The translations under genes and the position numbers were made by a program. Source: an uncultured Phocaeicola sp. (lineage in GTDB: Bacteria > Bacteroidota > Bacteroidia > Bacteroidales > Bacteroidaceae). Taken from it: a stretch of DNA of 64,000 nt. The stretch spans positions 1 to 64,000 of the forward strand of contig CAUBDX010000009.1 in the NCBI GenBank assembly GCA_958434805.1, read 5' to 3'. Position 1 is the stretch's first letter; each line of letters begins with the position of its first letter. The notes beneath the pieces are model-generated. The model saw only the letters and a program-made list of their open reading frames with translations, had not been told where the DNA came from and ran no database searches. Of this stretch, positions 43,263 through 53,017 are shown piece after piece.

Positions 43263-44606
43263 CTAGAACAAGAATCGCATGATATCATTAAAGTTCGCCC
43301 AAATGAGCAAGGCAAACAGTAAAAACATACCTACCATCTGTGCATATTCCATAAACTTGTCACTCGGCTTACGGCGGGCAATGATTTCATAAAGCAGGAA
43401 TAATACATGTCCGCCATCCAATGCCGGAATAGGCAGAATATTCATAAACGCAAGAATGATTGACAGAAAAGCAGTCATTTCCCAAAAACGATGCCAATCC
43501 CATACTTTCGGAAAAATACTTCCTATCGTTCCAAAACCACCTACGCTCTTGGCTCCTTCCTTAGTGAACACATATTTCATATCGTTCACATATCCCTTCA
43601 ACGTATTTACCCCCAATTGCACCCCGGCAGGAAAAGATTCAAAGAAACCAAATTCACGGGTTGTTTCTTTATAATCAGCCAATGAAGAGAATGTTGCACC
43701 CACTCTAAACAAAGAGTCTGTACGCACCGTCACGGTGTCACGCAGTCCGTTACGCGAATATACCATTTGTAGAGAAGCATCTTTATCTCCTGTAGCTTCC
43801 GCATCAGCCTGCATATTATCCAGTTTTTCCACCAATGCATTCCATGAGTTCAACCTCTCGCCATTGACCGCGACCAGACTATCTCCCTTCTGTATACCGG
43901 CCTTATCCAAGCCACCGCCCGGTATCACCGAGTCAACGACATTAGGAACTAACGCCGTAACAAACATCGGATCATCCTTTGCTATATCCAACAAGCTGAT
44001 CTCAGGCATATATACTTCGGCTTCCTTTCCGTCGCGCAATACAGTCACTGTACGTGCCTCAGCAATATCACGAAGCATATCCACCCCGAAACGCTCCAAT
44101 GGTTTTTCATCTGCACGAAGAAGAATATCACCGTCACGGAAACCTATTTCCCGGGCACGCTCATTAAATTTCATACCATGAGTCATGTCTTGCAGCGATA
44201 CAAAAGAATCTCCCCAATGGAATAAAATCATGGAATAGATGAAGATAGCCAGCAAGAAATTCATCAAGACACCACCCACCATGATAAGCAGACGCTGCCA
44301 AGCCGGTTTTGAACGAAATTCCCATGGCTTAGCAGGCTGTTTCATCTGCTCGGTATCCATAGACTCGTCTATCATACCCGAAATTTTCACATATCCCCCC
44401 AAAGGCACCCAGCCAATACCATATTCCGTATCACTGTTCTTCGGTTTGAATTTGAACAAAGAAAACCACGGATCAAAAAATATGTAGAACTTCTCTACTC
44501 TTACTTTAAAAAGACGTGAAAAAAGAAAATGTCCTCCCTCATGAATAATGACCAATAATGAAAGGCTCATTATCAATTGAAGAGCACGAATCAAAAATGT
44601 TTCCAT
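43263..44606 (-). CDS. rseP: RIP metalloprotease RseP (site-2 protease family)
   Basis: 447 residues. Active-site HEGGH at residues 22-26 in the first membrane helix, two PDZ domains in the middle (about 110-290; one with GGLDKAGIQKGDSLVAVNG), and the last membrane region with ILPIPALDGGHVLFL carrying the third zinc ligand. It cuts membrane-embedded anti-sigma factors and signal-peptide remnants. Last gene of a six-gene minus-strand operon, after dxr; the dxr-rseP pairing is common in bacteria. The 56-bp gap to dxr is AT-rich with no promoter. Confidence 0.94.
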   Translation of the reverse strand: METFLIRALQLIMSLSLLVIIHEGGHFLFSRLFKVRVEKFYIFFDPWFSLFKFKPKNSDTEYGIGWVPLGGYVKISGMIDESMDTEQMKQPAKPWEFRSKPAWQRLLIMVGGVLMNFLLAIFIYSMILFHWGDSFVSLQDMTHGMKFNERAREIGFRDGDILLRADEKPLERFGVDMLRDIAEARTVTVLRDGKEAEVYMPEISLLDIAKDDPMFVTALVPNVVDSVIPGGGLDKAGIQKGDSLVAVNGERLNSWNALVEKLDNMQADAEATGDKDASLQMVYSRNGLRDTVTVRTDSLFRVGATFSSLADYKETTREFGFFESFPAGVQLGVNTLKGYVNDMKYVFTKEGAKSVGGFGTIGSIFPKVWDWHRFWEMTAFLSIILAFMNILPIPALDGGHVLFLLYEIIARRKPSDKFMEYAQMVGMFLLFALLIWANFNDIMRFLF

Positions 44607-44662
44607 CTAACTATTTACTATTTTATAATTTATAATTAACATAATTCTCTGCCAACTACCAT

Positions 44663-45811
44663 TTAAGATGACAAAAGGGACAACGCTACCCGACGCGCCT
44701 CAGCATCAGTATCCACATAGTCTTCATAAGTCGGTTCCTTGATATAAGCAACTTTACCCATAGTCTGTTCTATGACATCACTCATACCCAGGAAAGATAT
44801 TTTGTCTTTCAGGAAAGCATCCACCACCACTTCATTAGCTGCATTCACTATACAGGGCATATTTCCGGCCCGATACAAAGCCTCGTATGCCAATGCCAAA
44901 TTACGAAAACGTTTGGTATCAGGCTGTTCAAAAGTCAGGTCTGTTATACGGGCAAAATCCAACCGCTCGAAAGAAGATTTCACGCGCTCCGGATACGAAA
45001 AAGCATATTGAATAGGCAAACGCATATCGGGCATGCCCAACTGTGCTTTCACGGCCCCATCCTCAAACTGCACCATAGAATGAATGACAGATTGTGGATG
45101 AACTACCACTTCAATTTGCTCCGGACGCATTCCGAATAACCATTTAGCCTCAATCACTTCAAACCCTTTGTTCATCATGGAAGCCGAATCAATGGTTATC
45201 TTCGCTCCCATCTCCCAATTGGGATGCTTCAAAGCTTGTGCTTTGGTCACTGTTTGCAACTGCTCCATGGTATAAGTACGGAACGGCCCTCCTGAAGCTG
45301 TCAAGATCACTTTCTCCAACCGGTTATTTATTTCCAGACACTGGAAGATAGCCGAATGCTCCGAATCCACGGGAAGTACAGGTGTATGGTACTGATTTGC
45401 CAGTGCATTAATCAACTCCCCGGCTACAACCAGTGTTTCTTTATTAGCCAAAGCAATAGCTTTACCTGCCTTTATCGCATTTATAGTAGGACGCAATCCG
45501 GCATAACCTACCATAGAAGCCAGTACAATGTCAATAGGTTGTGATTCCACAATTTGAGAGAGCGCATCCGCTCCTGCATATACTTTGACAGGCAGATCAC
45601 TCAGCGCCTCTTTCAATTGAAGGTATTTTTCCTCATTGGCTATCACTACCGCCTCGGGCATGAACTTACGGGCTTGTTCTACCAATAAATCGACCCTGTT
45701 ATTGGCTGTCAACGCATAGACCTCATATAAATCTGGATGTTCCTCTATTACCTGTAAAGCTTGTGTACCGATAGAGCCGGTAGAACCTAATATCGCTATT
45801 TGTTTTTTCAT
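44663..45811 (-). CDS. dxr: 1-Deoxy-D-xylulose-5-phosphate reductoisomerase
   Basis: 382 residues. NADPH-binding start ILGSTGSIGTQALQV, the substrate region NKETLVVAGEL and VDSEHSAIFQCLE, and the SASGGPFR segment. It makes 2-C-methylerythritol 4-phosphate, the committed step of the non-mevalonate isoprenoid route; ispF of the same route is also in this window. The start at 45811 (MKKQIAILG) leaves 7 bp after the M23 gene; the longer frame into that gene is a shadow. Confidence 0.95.
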   Translation of the reverse strand: MKKQIAILGSTGSIGTQALQVIEEHPDLYEVYALTANNRVDLLVEQARKFMPEAVVIANEEKYLQLKEALSDLPVKVYAGADALSQIVESQPIDIVLASMVGYAGLRPTINAIKAGKAIALANKETLVVAGELINALANQYHTPVLPVDSEHSAIFQCLEINNRLEKVILTASGGPFRTYTMEQLQTVTKAQALKHPNWEMGAKITIDSASMMNKGFEVIEAKWLFGMRPEQIEVVVHPQSVIHSMVQFEDGAVKAQLGMPDMRLPIQYAFSYPERVKSSFERLDFARITDLTFEQPDTKRFRNLALAYEALYRAGNMPCIVNAANEVVVDAFLKDKISFLGMSDVIEQTMGKVAYIKEPTYEDYVDTDAEARRVALSLLSS

Positions 45812-45818
45812 AATGTTG

Positions 45819-46676
45819 TTAAAATACAATGTATTTTGAGGGATCAATCGCACGTCCCTTATGCCATAATTCGAAATGCAGATGCGGTCCGGTAGTTTTT
45901 TCACCGGTATTTCCTACCAATGCAATAGCTTCACCACCTTTCACCGGATCTCCTTCTTTCTTTAATAACGAACCACAATGTTTATACACCGACACAAAAT
46001 CCTGTCCATGCTGTATCTGAATAACATAACCGGTTTCTGCCGTATAAGTAGACAAAATCACTGTCCCATCCAATGTTGCCAACACACTTTCATTTGGATT
46101 AGCGGCAATGTCCACACCGTAATGCCTGTTCTCCAAGTCAAAATTAGATGACATCATGCCCCGTGTAGGACGGTAGAATATCAATCCGGAAGCGGCATTA
46201 TTATCATCAACAGCCGTCAGATTATATCGTTCCGATTCTTCATATTGCTTGCGAAACTCTTCTTCCTGCCTGGTACGTTCCATCAAAGAATCAGAACGAA
46301 GAATGGTCAGAGAGTCGATAGATTGGACTGTATCAGCTTTTACTTTCCCGCTAAATATATCCTGAATGTTCATGATATACATATTCTGCCTCGTCACCAC
46401 TTGTTGTAACGAATCGACCCGCAAGGCATTGGTCACCACCTGCGCACGTACCTCACTGTTCATATATCCCGGCAAATAGTTACGTAAAGGAGTAAAAACA
46501 ATGATAGTTGCCGAAATCAGGAAAATTACCGTTACGGCAGACAGCAATACAGACACACCATTGAGTTTGGAAACGTGCAGTCCCACAATCTCCTCCAACG
46601 TATTTTCATTGGTAATGGTCAGTTTATACTTAAACTTGAAATTATGCCAAAATGCTTTCCTTCCTTTTTTCTTCAT
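45819..46676 (-). CDS. Membrane-anchored M23 family metallopeptidase
   Basis: 285 residues. A short basic cytoplasmic head (KKKGRKAFWHNFKFKYKL), one membrane helix (about 40-62, VLLSAVTVIFLISATIIVF), a helical linker with coiled-coil character (ALRVDSLQQVVTRQNMYIMN) and a C-terminal LytM domain with HYGVD and HLHFE zinc motifs intact. A cell-wall endopeptidase tethered in the inner membrane, possibly linked to growth or division. The ATG at 46676 is preferred to a GTG at 46685. Between rimM and dxr in the envelope operon. Confidence 0.9.
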   Translation of the reverse strand: MKKKGRKAFWHNFKFKYKLTITNENTLEEIVGLHVSKLNGVSVLLSAVTVIFLISATIIVFTPLRNYLPGYMNSEVRAQVVTNALRVDSLQQVVTRQNMYIMNIQDIFSGKVKADTVQSIDSLTILRSDSLMERTRQEEEFRKQYEESERYNLTAVDDNNAASGLIFYRPTRGMMSSNFDLENRHYGVDIAANPNESVLATLDGTVILSTYTAETGYVIQIQHGQDFVSVYKHCGSLLKKEGDPVKGGEAIALVGNTGEKTTGPHLHFELWHKGRAIDPSKYIVF

Positions 46677-46694
46677 TGTGCGCACCTTCTATAT

Positions 46695-47213
46695 TTATAT
46701 CAAGCCATCAGGTACTTCGACCGTCAGCAAACGCTTTTTCTTATCCAATTTGATGATAAATTCCTCGTGGGCAGGCAGCAAAAGTTCCTCGCCATCCTTC
46801 TCAATGGCAAAAAGGACATTCATCGTACTGTCATCCACCGCCACAATCTCGCCCAACTCACCATGATTCACATCTTCCACCTTAAAGCCAATAAAATAGT
46901 TCCAGGTAGGTATATCATCCGAATCTTCCTCCTCACCGACATATTTCTTCGGGAAATAGACCTCTACATTCGTAAACATACGGGCCTTTTCCGAGGTATC
47001 CACCCCTTCCAGTTTGACTAAAGCAGTGGTATCTGAACGAAAACGATACTCTTCAATAAAGAAAGGCACGAATATACCGTCTAACAAACAGACCAGATAC
47101 TCACATTCCACACGGTCAAAAATATCATCCGTAAAAGTGAATGAGATTTCTCCTTTTACTCCATGCGGTTTGTTGAATATACCAATCTTGAAAACTTCAT
47201 CTTTCTTAATCAT
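46695..47213 (-). CDS. rimM: 16S rRNA processing protein RimM
   Basis: 172 residues: N-terminal RimM beta-barrel ([19 protein letters not shown]; quoted part [14 protein letters not shown]) and a C-terminal PRC-barrel (about 95-172, [20 protein letters not shown]; part [15 protein letters not shown]). It helps mature the 30S head. Usually near rpsP-trmD-rplS, but here it lies 11 bp after murA, which is the Bacteroides arrangement. Confidence 0.93.
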   Translation of the reverse strand: MIKKDEVFKIGIFNKPHGVKGEISFTFTDDIFDRVECEYLVCLLDGIFVPFFIEEYRFRSDTTALVKLEGVDTSEKARMFTNVEVYFPKKYVGEEEDSDDIPTWNYFIGFKVEDVNHGELGEIVAVDDSTMNVLFAIEKDGEELLLPAHEEFIIKLDKKKRLLTVEVPDGLI

Positions 47214-47224
47214 GATTGATTTCT

Positions 47225-48529
47225 CTAAATTCTAGTAATACGTGCGCCAAGCGCATTCAAACGCTGGTCTATATTCTGATATCCCCGGTCTATCTGCTCT
47301 ATATTGTGTATGCGGCTTATACCGTCGGCACTCATTGCCGCTATCAGCAAAGCAATACCGGCACGGATATCGGGTGAAATCATATTTCCGGCGCGAAGCT
47401 GGAAATTACGGTCATGCCCTATCACAACGGCACGATGAGGGTCACATAATATAATCTGTGCTCCCATATCTATGAGCTTGTCCACAAAGAACAGGCGGCT
47501 TTCAAACATCTTCTGATGAATCAGTACACTGCCTTTCGCCTGTGTAGCCACCACCAGTACCACACTGAGCAAGTCGGGAGTCAGCCCCGGCCAGGGAGCA
47601 TCTGCTATGGTCATAATAGAGCCATCAATAAACGATTCTATCTGATAATGTTCCTGCTCGGGGATAAACAGATCATCTCCCCGCTGTTCCACTCTGATAC
47701 CTAAACGACGGAAACTTTCTGGAATAATGCCCAAATTTTCATGCGATACATTCTTAATGGTAAGCTCACTTCCTGTCATAGCTGCCATTCCGATAAAACT
47801 GCCTACTTCAATCATATCAGGCAACACCCGATGCGTACAGCCATGCAGACTTTCCACTCCTTCAATAGTCAGCAAATTAGATGCAATACCGGAAATCTTC
47901 GCCCCCATGCGGTTCAACATACGACAAAGTTGTTGCAGATAAGGTTCACAAGCTGCGTTGTAAATGGTCGTTTTGCCCTTCGCCAGGACAGAAGCCATCA
48001 CAATATTAGCCGTACCGGTAACCGAAGCTTCATCCAGCAACATATAAGTACCTTCCAAATGCTCTGCGCAAATACTGAAAACACTTCGTTCCTCATCATA
48101 ATTAAAACAGGCTCCCAGTTTCTGAATACCGATAAAGTGAGTGTCCAAACGCCGGCGGCCAATCTTGTCACCGCCCGGTTTTGAAATCAAAGCCTTTCCA
48201 AAACGGGCAACCAACGGACCAACCAACATGACTGATCCACGCAGACTGGAACATTTCTTTAAGAATTCATCACTCTCCAAGTAGTTCAAATCCACAGTGT
48301 CAGCCTTAAATGTATACGAATCAATCCCTGTTTTTGATACCTTGACACCCATATCACGTAACAACTGAATCAGATTGTTCACATCCAGAATGTCCGGAAT
48401 ATTAGTTACGGTCACTTCTTCCGAAGTCAGCAGAGTGGCACAAAGAATCTGTAACACTTCATTTTTAGCACCTTGCGGGTGTATTTCGCCGTGCAATTTA
48501 TGTCCTCCTTCAATTACAAACGAAGCCAT
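47225..48529 (-). CDS. murA: UDP-N-acetylglucosamine 1-carboxyvinyltransferase
   Basis: 434 residues of EPSP-synthase fold, starting [24 protein letters not shown] (the KNE of the substrate site; quoted part [14 protein letters not shown]). It transfers enolpyruvate from PEP to UDP-GlcNAc, the first step of peptidoglycan precursor synthesis. The usual active-site Cys region ([12 protein letters not shown]) appears as [14 protein letters not shown], so the Cys is kept and fosfomycin target chemistry is expected. Second gene of the envelope operon, 18 bp after DUF4290. Confidence 0.94.
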   Translation of the reverse strand: MASFVIEGGHKLHGEIHPQGAKNEVLQILCATLLTSEEVTVTNIPDILDVNNLIQLLRDMGVKVSKTGIDSYTFKADTVDLNYLESDEFLKKCSSLRGSVMLVGPLVARFGKALISKPGGDKIGRRRLDTHFIGIQKLGACFNYDEERSVFSICAEHLEGTYMLLDEASVTGTANIVMASVLAKGKTTIYNAACEPYLQQLCRMLNRMGAKISGIASNLLTIEGVESLHGCTHRVLPDMIEVGSFIGMAAMTGSELTIKNVSHENLGIIPESFRRLGIRVEQRGDDLFIPEQEHYQIESFIDGSIMTIADAPWPGLTPDLLSVVLVVATQAKGSVLIHQKMFESRLFFVDKLIDMGAQIILCDPHRAVVIGHDRNFQLRAGNMISPDIRAGIALLIAAMSADGISRIHNIEQIDRGYQNIDQRLNALGARITRI

Positions 48530-48547
48530 GGTATCATTTTTTAGGAA

Positions 48548-49174
48548 TTAATATTTCTTTCTTTGGTTGTTGTTTTGTTGCGGTCTGCGCTGATTGTTGT
48601 TCTGTTGCGGCCTGCGTGGAACATAAACACGTTGCTGTTCATTCAAATGCAGGTCTTCAGGGGTCAGATTAATCATTCCCTTAGAGTAATCGCGAAGATC
48701 ATCCAAGATTTTCTGATCCTCCACCCCGTCTTTGTTCCAGTTCAGGAAACATTTCTTCATGTGGTTTGCAATCAGGCTGATCAGCTGCTTCTTCTCCTCA
48801 CCTTCCGGATAGTCCACTGCCTTTTTAATCATGCTCTCCAAAATACGTCCATAATGACGGTAACGGATTCCATTATGCGGATAAGGCAACATATCGGGTT
48901 TCACCTCCAGGCTTTCTTTCTTCACAATTTCATACGGATAATCGATATCCAGCTTGAAATCGGCCATAATAGCCAAATGATCCCATAATTTATGTTTGAA
49001 ATCGGGCACATCCCGCAAATGCGGAAACATACCGCCCATAATGTTGATAATCGTGTTCGCACAACGTTGGCGCTCAGCTCTGTCCTCGATGGTCAAGGCG
49101 TGGTCTACCATGTTCTGCACACTTCTGCCATATTCAGGAAGGGGTAAAGTTCGTTGTTGAGTATTATACTCCAT
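48548..49174 (-). CDS. DUF4290 family protein with an Asn/Gln-rich tail
   Basis: 208 residues. The body (YNTQQRTLPLPEYGRSVQNM, MGGMFPHLRDVPDFKHKLWDHLAIM; short parts RSVQNMVDHAL and HLRDVPDFKHKLWDHL) matches the Bacteroidetes DUF4290 family. The last 30 residues hold two near-identical RRPQQNNNQ units ending in RKKY, a low-complexity basic tail that may bind RNA or vary between strains. No signal peptide. First gene of the operon with murA; function unknown. Confidence 0.85.
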   Translation of the reverse strand: MEYNTQQRTLPLPEYGRSVQNMVDHALTIEDRAERQRCANTIINIMGGMFPHLRDVPDFKHKLWDHLAIMADFKLDIDYPYEIVKKESLEVKPDMLPYPHNGIRYRHYGRILESMIKKAVDYPEGEEKKQLISLIANHMKKCFLNWNKDGVEDQKILDDLRDYSKGMINLTPEDLHLNEQQRVYVPRRPQQNNNQRRPQQNNNQRKKY

Positions 49175-49220
49175 ATATATTTAAAATTTATGATTTATGC
49201 ACTGATTTGTTCATCGGCTG

Positions 49221-49910
49221 TTACAAAAGCTTTTTGGGTTTGGAAGCTACAAACTCTTTCAAATAGAAAGGCTCAAAATAAGCCACATCCTTAAAGTTCT
49301 GCCTTACCATTTCCTTTTCTGCCAATGGGAACATCCATTTACCTAACGGACGGATGTCATCAATAAAATGAGCATTGGGATGAGTAATCTGCCCACGGCA
49401 TTTGGCTGCACCGTTACCAAAAAAATAGACCGGATGTTCATTCAGGAACTCCAAATAGGAATGCTCATCAACAATATCGGCGGCAATTTCCCTTTTCACG
49501 CCCAATGCGCGGTCATAAACAGCTGCATAGACTTCCATGCGACGTGCGTCTATCATAGGACAGAGCAAGGCATCCTCAGGCAAATCATGATGTAACAACA
49601 CCGGCACACACAACACCTCCAATGTCGGCAGACCGATAAGTGGCAAATTACGTCCATAGCAAATACCCTTCGCCATAGAAACACCAATACGCAGCCCTGT
49701 GTACGAGCCGGGCCCGCAACTCACAGCCACTGCATCCAACGGCATACCATGACTGTCGACAAAAGATAAAGCCTCATCTACAAATACGCCCAGCTGCACG
49801 GCGTGTGAAGGTCCTTTCAAATCCTCTTTGGAGAACACCGCCAATCCATCCTCACTGACGGCAACAGAGCAGGCCTCTGTTGAAGTTTCAATATGCAAAA
49901 TACACGACAT
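49221..49910 (-). CDS. tsaB: tRNA threonylcarbamoyladenosine biosynthesis protein TsaB
   Basis: 229 residues with the ASKHA start ILHIETSTEACSVAVSE and VSCGPGSYTGLRIGVSMAKG, the TsaB signature. It is the inactive scaffold partner of TsaD in making t6A37 of tRNA. It diverges from yicC; its promoter box is at 49938-49945. Confidence 0.94.
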   Translation of the reverse strand: MSCILHIETSTEACSVAVSEDGLAVFSKEDLKGPSHAVQLGVFVDEALSFVDSHGMPLDAVAVSCGPGSYTGLRIGVSMAKGICYGRNLPLIGLPTLEVLCVPVLLHHDLPEDALLCPMIDARRMEVYAAVYDRALGVKREIAADIVDEHSYLEFLNEHPVYFFGNGAAKCRGQITHPNAHFIDDIRPLGKWMFPLAEKEMVRQNFKDVAYFEPFYLKEFVASKPKKLL

Positions 49911-49937
49911 AATGCTCTACTTATATAATATAATCTG

Positions 49938-49945
49938 CAAATATA
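49938..49945 (-). promoter_or_regulatory. -7 box (TATATTTG) of tsaB
   Basis: TAnnTTTG on the minus strand 28 nt before the ATG at 49910; 34 bp from the divergent yicC box. Confidence 0.55.
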
Positions 49946-49979
49946 CACTTTTATTTATACTTCATTTCCATAAAAAGAT

Positions 49980-49987
49980 TACTTTTG
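49980..49987 (+). promoter_or_regulatory. -7 box (TACTTTTG) of the yicC-gmk-nadD operon
   Basis: TAnnTTTG on the plus strand 19 nt before the ATG at 50006; it excludes the longer yicC frame starting at 49985. Confidence 0.55.
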
Positions 49988-50005
49988 CAAAAAAACATAT
50001 TAGTT

Positions 50006-50881
50006 ATGATACAGTCAATGACCGGATACGGTAAAGCAACCGCTATATTCGGAGAAAAAAAAATTAACGTAGAGATCAAGTCTTTAAATAGTAAAGCAAT
50101 GGACTTGTCTACACGGATCGCTCCTTTATACCGTGAAAAAGAAATGGAAATCCGCAATATGATTTCCAAATCATTGGAACGCGGTAAAGTTGATTTCAGC
50201 CTGTGGATAGAGAAAGACGTTTCGGATACAGCCACTCCCATTAACGCCGCCCTTGTAGAAAACTACTACAATCAGATAAAATCTATTTCCGAAATGACCC
50301 ATATACCAATGCCCGAAGATTGGTTTGCAACCCTTCTACGAATGCCTGATGTACTGACCAAAGCCGATGTACAAGAACTTTCGGAAGACGAATGGGAGGT
50401 AGTCCGCCGGGTAGTGGAAGAGGCCATCAACCATTTGGTAGATTTCCGCAAACAGGAAGGAAGCGCCTTGGAAAAGAAATTCAACGAAAAGATTGACAAC
50501 ATCGAGCGTTTGTTAAAGTCCATCGAACCCTACGAAACAGAGCGTGTAGCCAAGATACGTGAACGCATTACAGATGCTTTGGAAAAGACCATCAGTGTGG
50601 ATTATGATAAAAACCGCCTGGAGCAAGAATTGATTTATTACATTGAAAAATTAGATATTAACGAAGAGAAACAACGACTGAGCAATCACTTGAGATATTT
50701 CCGTGAAACCATGGCAGGCGGTCATGGACAAGGAAAAAAACTTGGTTTCATAGCACAGGAAATGGGACGCGAAATCAATACGACCGGCAGCAAATCCAAT
50801 CATGCCGAAATGCAAAACATCGTAGTGCAGATGAAGGACGAACTGGAACAAATCAAAGAACAGGTGTTAAATGTAATGTAA
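50006..50881 (+). CDS. YicC/YloC family endoribonuclease
   Basis: 291 residues. N-terminal YicC domain beginning IQSMTGYGKATA and a C-terminal DUF1732 domain with RLSNHLRYFRETMAGG and GKKLGFIAQEMGREINT. Family members are reported to be endoribonucleases acting in RNA decay; direct targets here are unknown. First gene of a plus-strand operon with gmk, a pairing found in many bacteria. Confidence 0.92.
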   Translation: MIQSMTGYGKATAIFGEKKINVEIKSLNSKAMDLSTRIAPLYREKEMEIRNMISKSLERGKVDFSLWIEKDVSDTATPINAALVENYYNQIKSISEMTHIPMPEDWFATLLRMPDVLTKADVQELSEDEWEVVRRVVEEAINHLVDFRKQEGSALEKKFNEKIDNIERLLKSIEPYETERVAKIRERITDALEKTISVDYDKNRLEQELIYYIEKLDINEEKQRLSNHLRYFRETMAGGHGQGKKLGFIAQEMGREINTTGSKSNHAEMQNIVVQMKDELEQIKEQVLNVM

Positions 50882-50927
50882 CCGGTTCACATACCGGACA
50901 CCATTCTCATAAGCAAAGAATCAAGAT

Positions 50928-51497
50928 ATGGCAACAGGAAAACTTATCATTTTTTCAGCCCCCTCAGGTTCGGGCAAATCAACCATTATCAACTATCTGT
51001 TGACACAAAACCTGAACCTGTCTTTCTCTATTTCTGCCACCAGCCGCCCTCCTCGCGGAAAAGAACGGCATGGTGTGGAATATTTCTTCCTATCTCCTGA
51101 GGAATTCAGACAACGCATTGCCAATAATGAATTTCTGGAATACGAAGAAGTATACGAAAACCGTTTCTACGGAACCTTGAAAGCACAAGTGGAAAAACAA
51201 TTGGAAGCCGGACAAAATGTGATTTTTGACGTAGATGTGGTAGGCGGATGTAATATCAAAAAATATTATGGCAGCCGCGCATTGTCTGTTTTCATTCAAC
51301 CACCCAGTGTAGAAGAACTCCGTAAACGCCTGCAAGGCCGTGGTACTGATGCCCCCGAAGTGATTGAAAGCCGAATTGCAAAAGCAGAATTCGAATTGGG
51401 GTTCGCCGATAAATTCGATACCGTGATAGTAAATGACGATTTGGAGAAGGCAAAGGCGGAAGCACTGAAAGTTATTAGAAACTTTATTGAACAATAA
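50928..51497 (+). CDS. gmk: Guanylate kinase
   Basis: 189 residues. P-loop FSAPSGSGKST at residues 9-19, GMP-binding SATSRPPRGKERHGVEYFF region, and FDVDVVGGCNIK. It phosphorylates GMP to GDP. 46 bp after yicC; the next gene begins four bases after its stop codon. Confidence 0.95.
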   Translation: MATGKLIIFSAPSGSGKSTIINYLLTQNLNLSFSISATSRPPRGKERHGVEYFFLSPEEFRQRIANNEFLEYEEVYENRFYGTLKAQVEKQLEAGQNVIFDVDVVGGCNIKKYYGSRALSVFIQPPSVEELRKRLQGRGTDAPEVIESRIAKAEFELGFADKFDTVIVNDDLEKAKAEALKVIRNFIEQ

Positions 51498-51501
51498 GAC
51501 G

Positions 51502-51684
51502 ATGATCAAAGATCCGAAAAAACTGGCCCAAAGAATGTCGATACTTTGTATCCTCATTGGTTTTATAGCTTTGGCTGTGGGTATCATTGCAATGGCAATG
51601 GAACAATACATTATTGCCATAGCAATGGGTATTGTCACTGTAGGACAAGTATGGAATTACAATAAATGGAAAAGAGTAAGATAA
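51502..51684 (+). CDS. Tiny two-helix membrane protein
   Basis: 60 residues from the ATG at 51502. Charged head ([11 protein letters not shown]), two hydrophobic helices (about 12-33 and 36-52) with [10 protein letters not shown] between, and a basic tail (NKWKRVR), so both ends should face the cytoplasm. It begins four bases after the gmk stop and overlaps nadD by 19 bases, so it is embedded in the operon and probably expressed. I recognise no family. Confidence 0.65.
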   Translation: MIKDPKKLAQRMSILCILIGFIALAVGIIAMAMEQYIIAIAMGIVTVGQVWNYNKWKRVR

Positions 51685-52238
51685 AGACCGGTATTTTCGG
51701 CGGCTCATTCAATCCTATCCACATGGGCCATCTGGCACTTGCCAATTATTTATGTGAATATAATGGACTGGATGAAATATGGTTTCTCGTCTCTCCTCAC
51801 AATCCATTAAAGCAACAAACGGATTTATGGGATGATAATCTGCGATTGGAACTGGTAAAACTGGCCATTGCGGATTATCCCAAATTCCGGGCTTCCGACT
51901 TCGAATTCCACCTGCCTCGTCCTTCCTATACTATACACACATTGGATGCTTTACACAAAGCCTATCCCAACCGGGAATTCACCCTTATCATCGGGGCGGA
52001 CAACTGGCTTTTATTCCCCCGTTGGTACAAAGCAGAGGAGATTTTAAAGAATCATCATGTAATGATCTATCCCCGTCCGAATTTCACTATTGATCCAACA
52101 ACCCTTCCTCCTTCCGTGCAATTAGCCGATACTCCGTTATTGGAAGTCAGTTCTACTTTTATCAGACAGGCACTGGCAGAAGGACGAGATATACGATATT
52201 TCCTGCATCCGGCAGTATATGAACGACTGAAAAAATAA
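51666..52238 (+). CDS. nadD: Nicotinate-nucleotide adenylyltransferase
   Basis: 190 residues. [12 protein letters not shown] at residues 12-23 has the HxGH nucleotidyltransferase motif (H19, H22), and SSTFIRQAL near the end is the ISSTxxR ATP-binding segment. It makes deamido-NAD from nicotinate mononucleotide. Its start overlaps the tiny membrane-protein gene. Confidence 0.94.
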   Translation: MEKSKIKTGIFGGSFNPIHMGHLALANYLCEYNGLDEIWFLVSPHNPLKQQTDLWDDNLRLELVKLAIADYPKFRASDFEFHLPRPSYTIHTLDALHKAYPNREFTLIIGADNWLLFPRWYKAEEILKNHHVMIYPRPNFTIDPTTLPPSVQLADTPLLEVSSTFIRQALAEGRDIRYFLHPAVYERLKK

Positions 52239-52241
52239 AAA

Positions 52242-52275
52242 TCCCCGGGAGGATACAATCCAAATTCCCCGGGGA
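52242..52275. terminator. Terminator between nadD and DUF3836 genes
   Basis: Arms TCCCCGGG (52242-52249) and CCCGGGGA (52268-52275). On the minus strand it is followed by TTTTTATTTTTT; on the plus strand only A-runs follow. Convergent gap. Confidence 0.7.
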
Positions 52276-52320
52276 AAAACACATCAATTATTTAATCTAA
52301 AATTCAAAGGACGCACTCCA

Positions 52321-52791
52321 TTAACGCTTTGCCAGCAGTACCTTACTATTTATCAATCCGTCCAACTCCCAGCCTGTCGTATCCTTTTTATATGAGTGCC
52401 ACGCCAAAAACTTCCCAGCTTCATCTAACGTATATACATATTTCTGCGTAGGGACAAACGCTTTTTTATTTTTATTCCACAAAGAATAATCAATATGCGC
52501 TTCTGTGTCTGTGTACGTAACTTCCATACAATAATAATTTATCCAATCCGTGCCATTCCATTTCATACTTTTCTTCTCTATGATTTGTCCCTTATCGTTG
52601 TATCTGAACTCAAAACGATACTCCGGAGTCAGGAAAGTACCTTCCTGTTCATAAACGACCTTAGCCGACACCCGACCATTTTCCACCTCTTCATTTGTAA
52701 TCTTCACAGGCTTGGCCGCATTCAATGTTAATACACTTGTCATTGCAAAAAGAACTGCCATCATGGCTTTAGTGAGCATTGTAGTTTTCAT
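52321..52791 (-). CDS. DUF3836 family secreted protein
   Basis: 156 residues. Signal peptide (MMAVLFAMTSVLTLNAA) and repeated YD/WNGTDW-type units (FRYNDKGQIIEKKSMKWNGT; YVYTLDEAGKFLAWHSYK), characteristic of the Bacteroides DUF3836 family. The repeats resemble short beta-hairpins of RHS-like type. Unknown function, probably periplasmic or surface. The 226-bp gap to the phosphoesterase gene holds only a terminator hairpin at 52970. Confidence 0.8.
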   Translation of the reverse strand: MKTTMLTKAMMAVLFAMTSVLTLNAAKPVKITNEEVENGRVSAKVVYEQEGTFLTPEYRFEFRYNDKGQIIEKKSMKWNGTDWINYYCMEVTYTDTEAHIDYSLWNKNKKAFVPTQKYVYTLDEAGKFLAWHSYKKDTTGWELDGLINSKVLLAKR

Positions 52792-52969
52792 AATGTCTTA
52801 TTTTTAATGTTTATAATTCGTGTTTATTTGTGTCTTTATTTATAAGACGCAAATGACTCTCAAAACGTTGCAACATGATCCGTTTTTTTTCTTGAGTCGC
52901 TTCACTTTATAAAGTGCAAAGTACATGCCATGGAATTAATCCACTAAGTATCAACAAGTAAACATAAAA

Positions 52970-52993
52970 AGGGTGTCCGATTATGGACACCCT
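52970..52993 (-). terminator. Terminator of the phosphoesterase gene
   Basis: Perfect nine-base arms AGGGTGTCC (52970-52978) and GGACACCCT (52985-52993); on the minus strand followed by TTTTTATG. It resembles the 8710 hairpin in sequence (GGGTRTCC). Confidence 0.75.
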
Positions 52994-53017
52994 GTACATT
53001 ATTAACGGACAAACAGT

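Noticed and set aside
43100..43282. 60-codon plus-strand frame downstream of the putative RNA
   Set aside because: Begins inside an intrinsic terminator and crosses the rseP terminator; no composition support.
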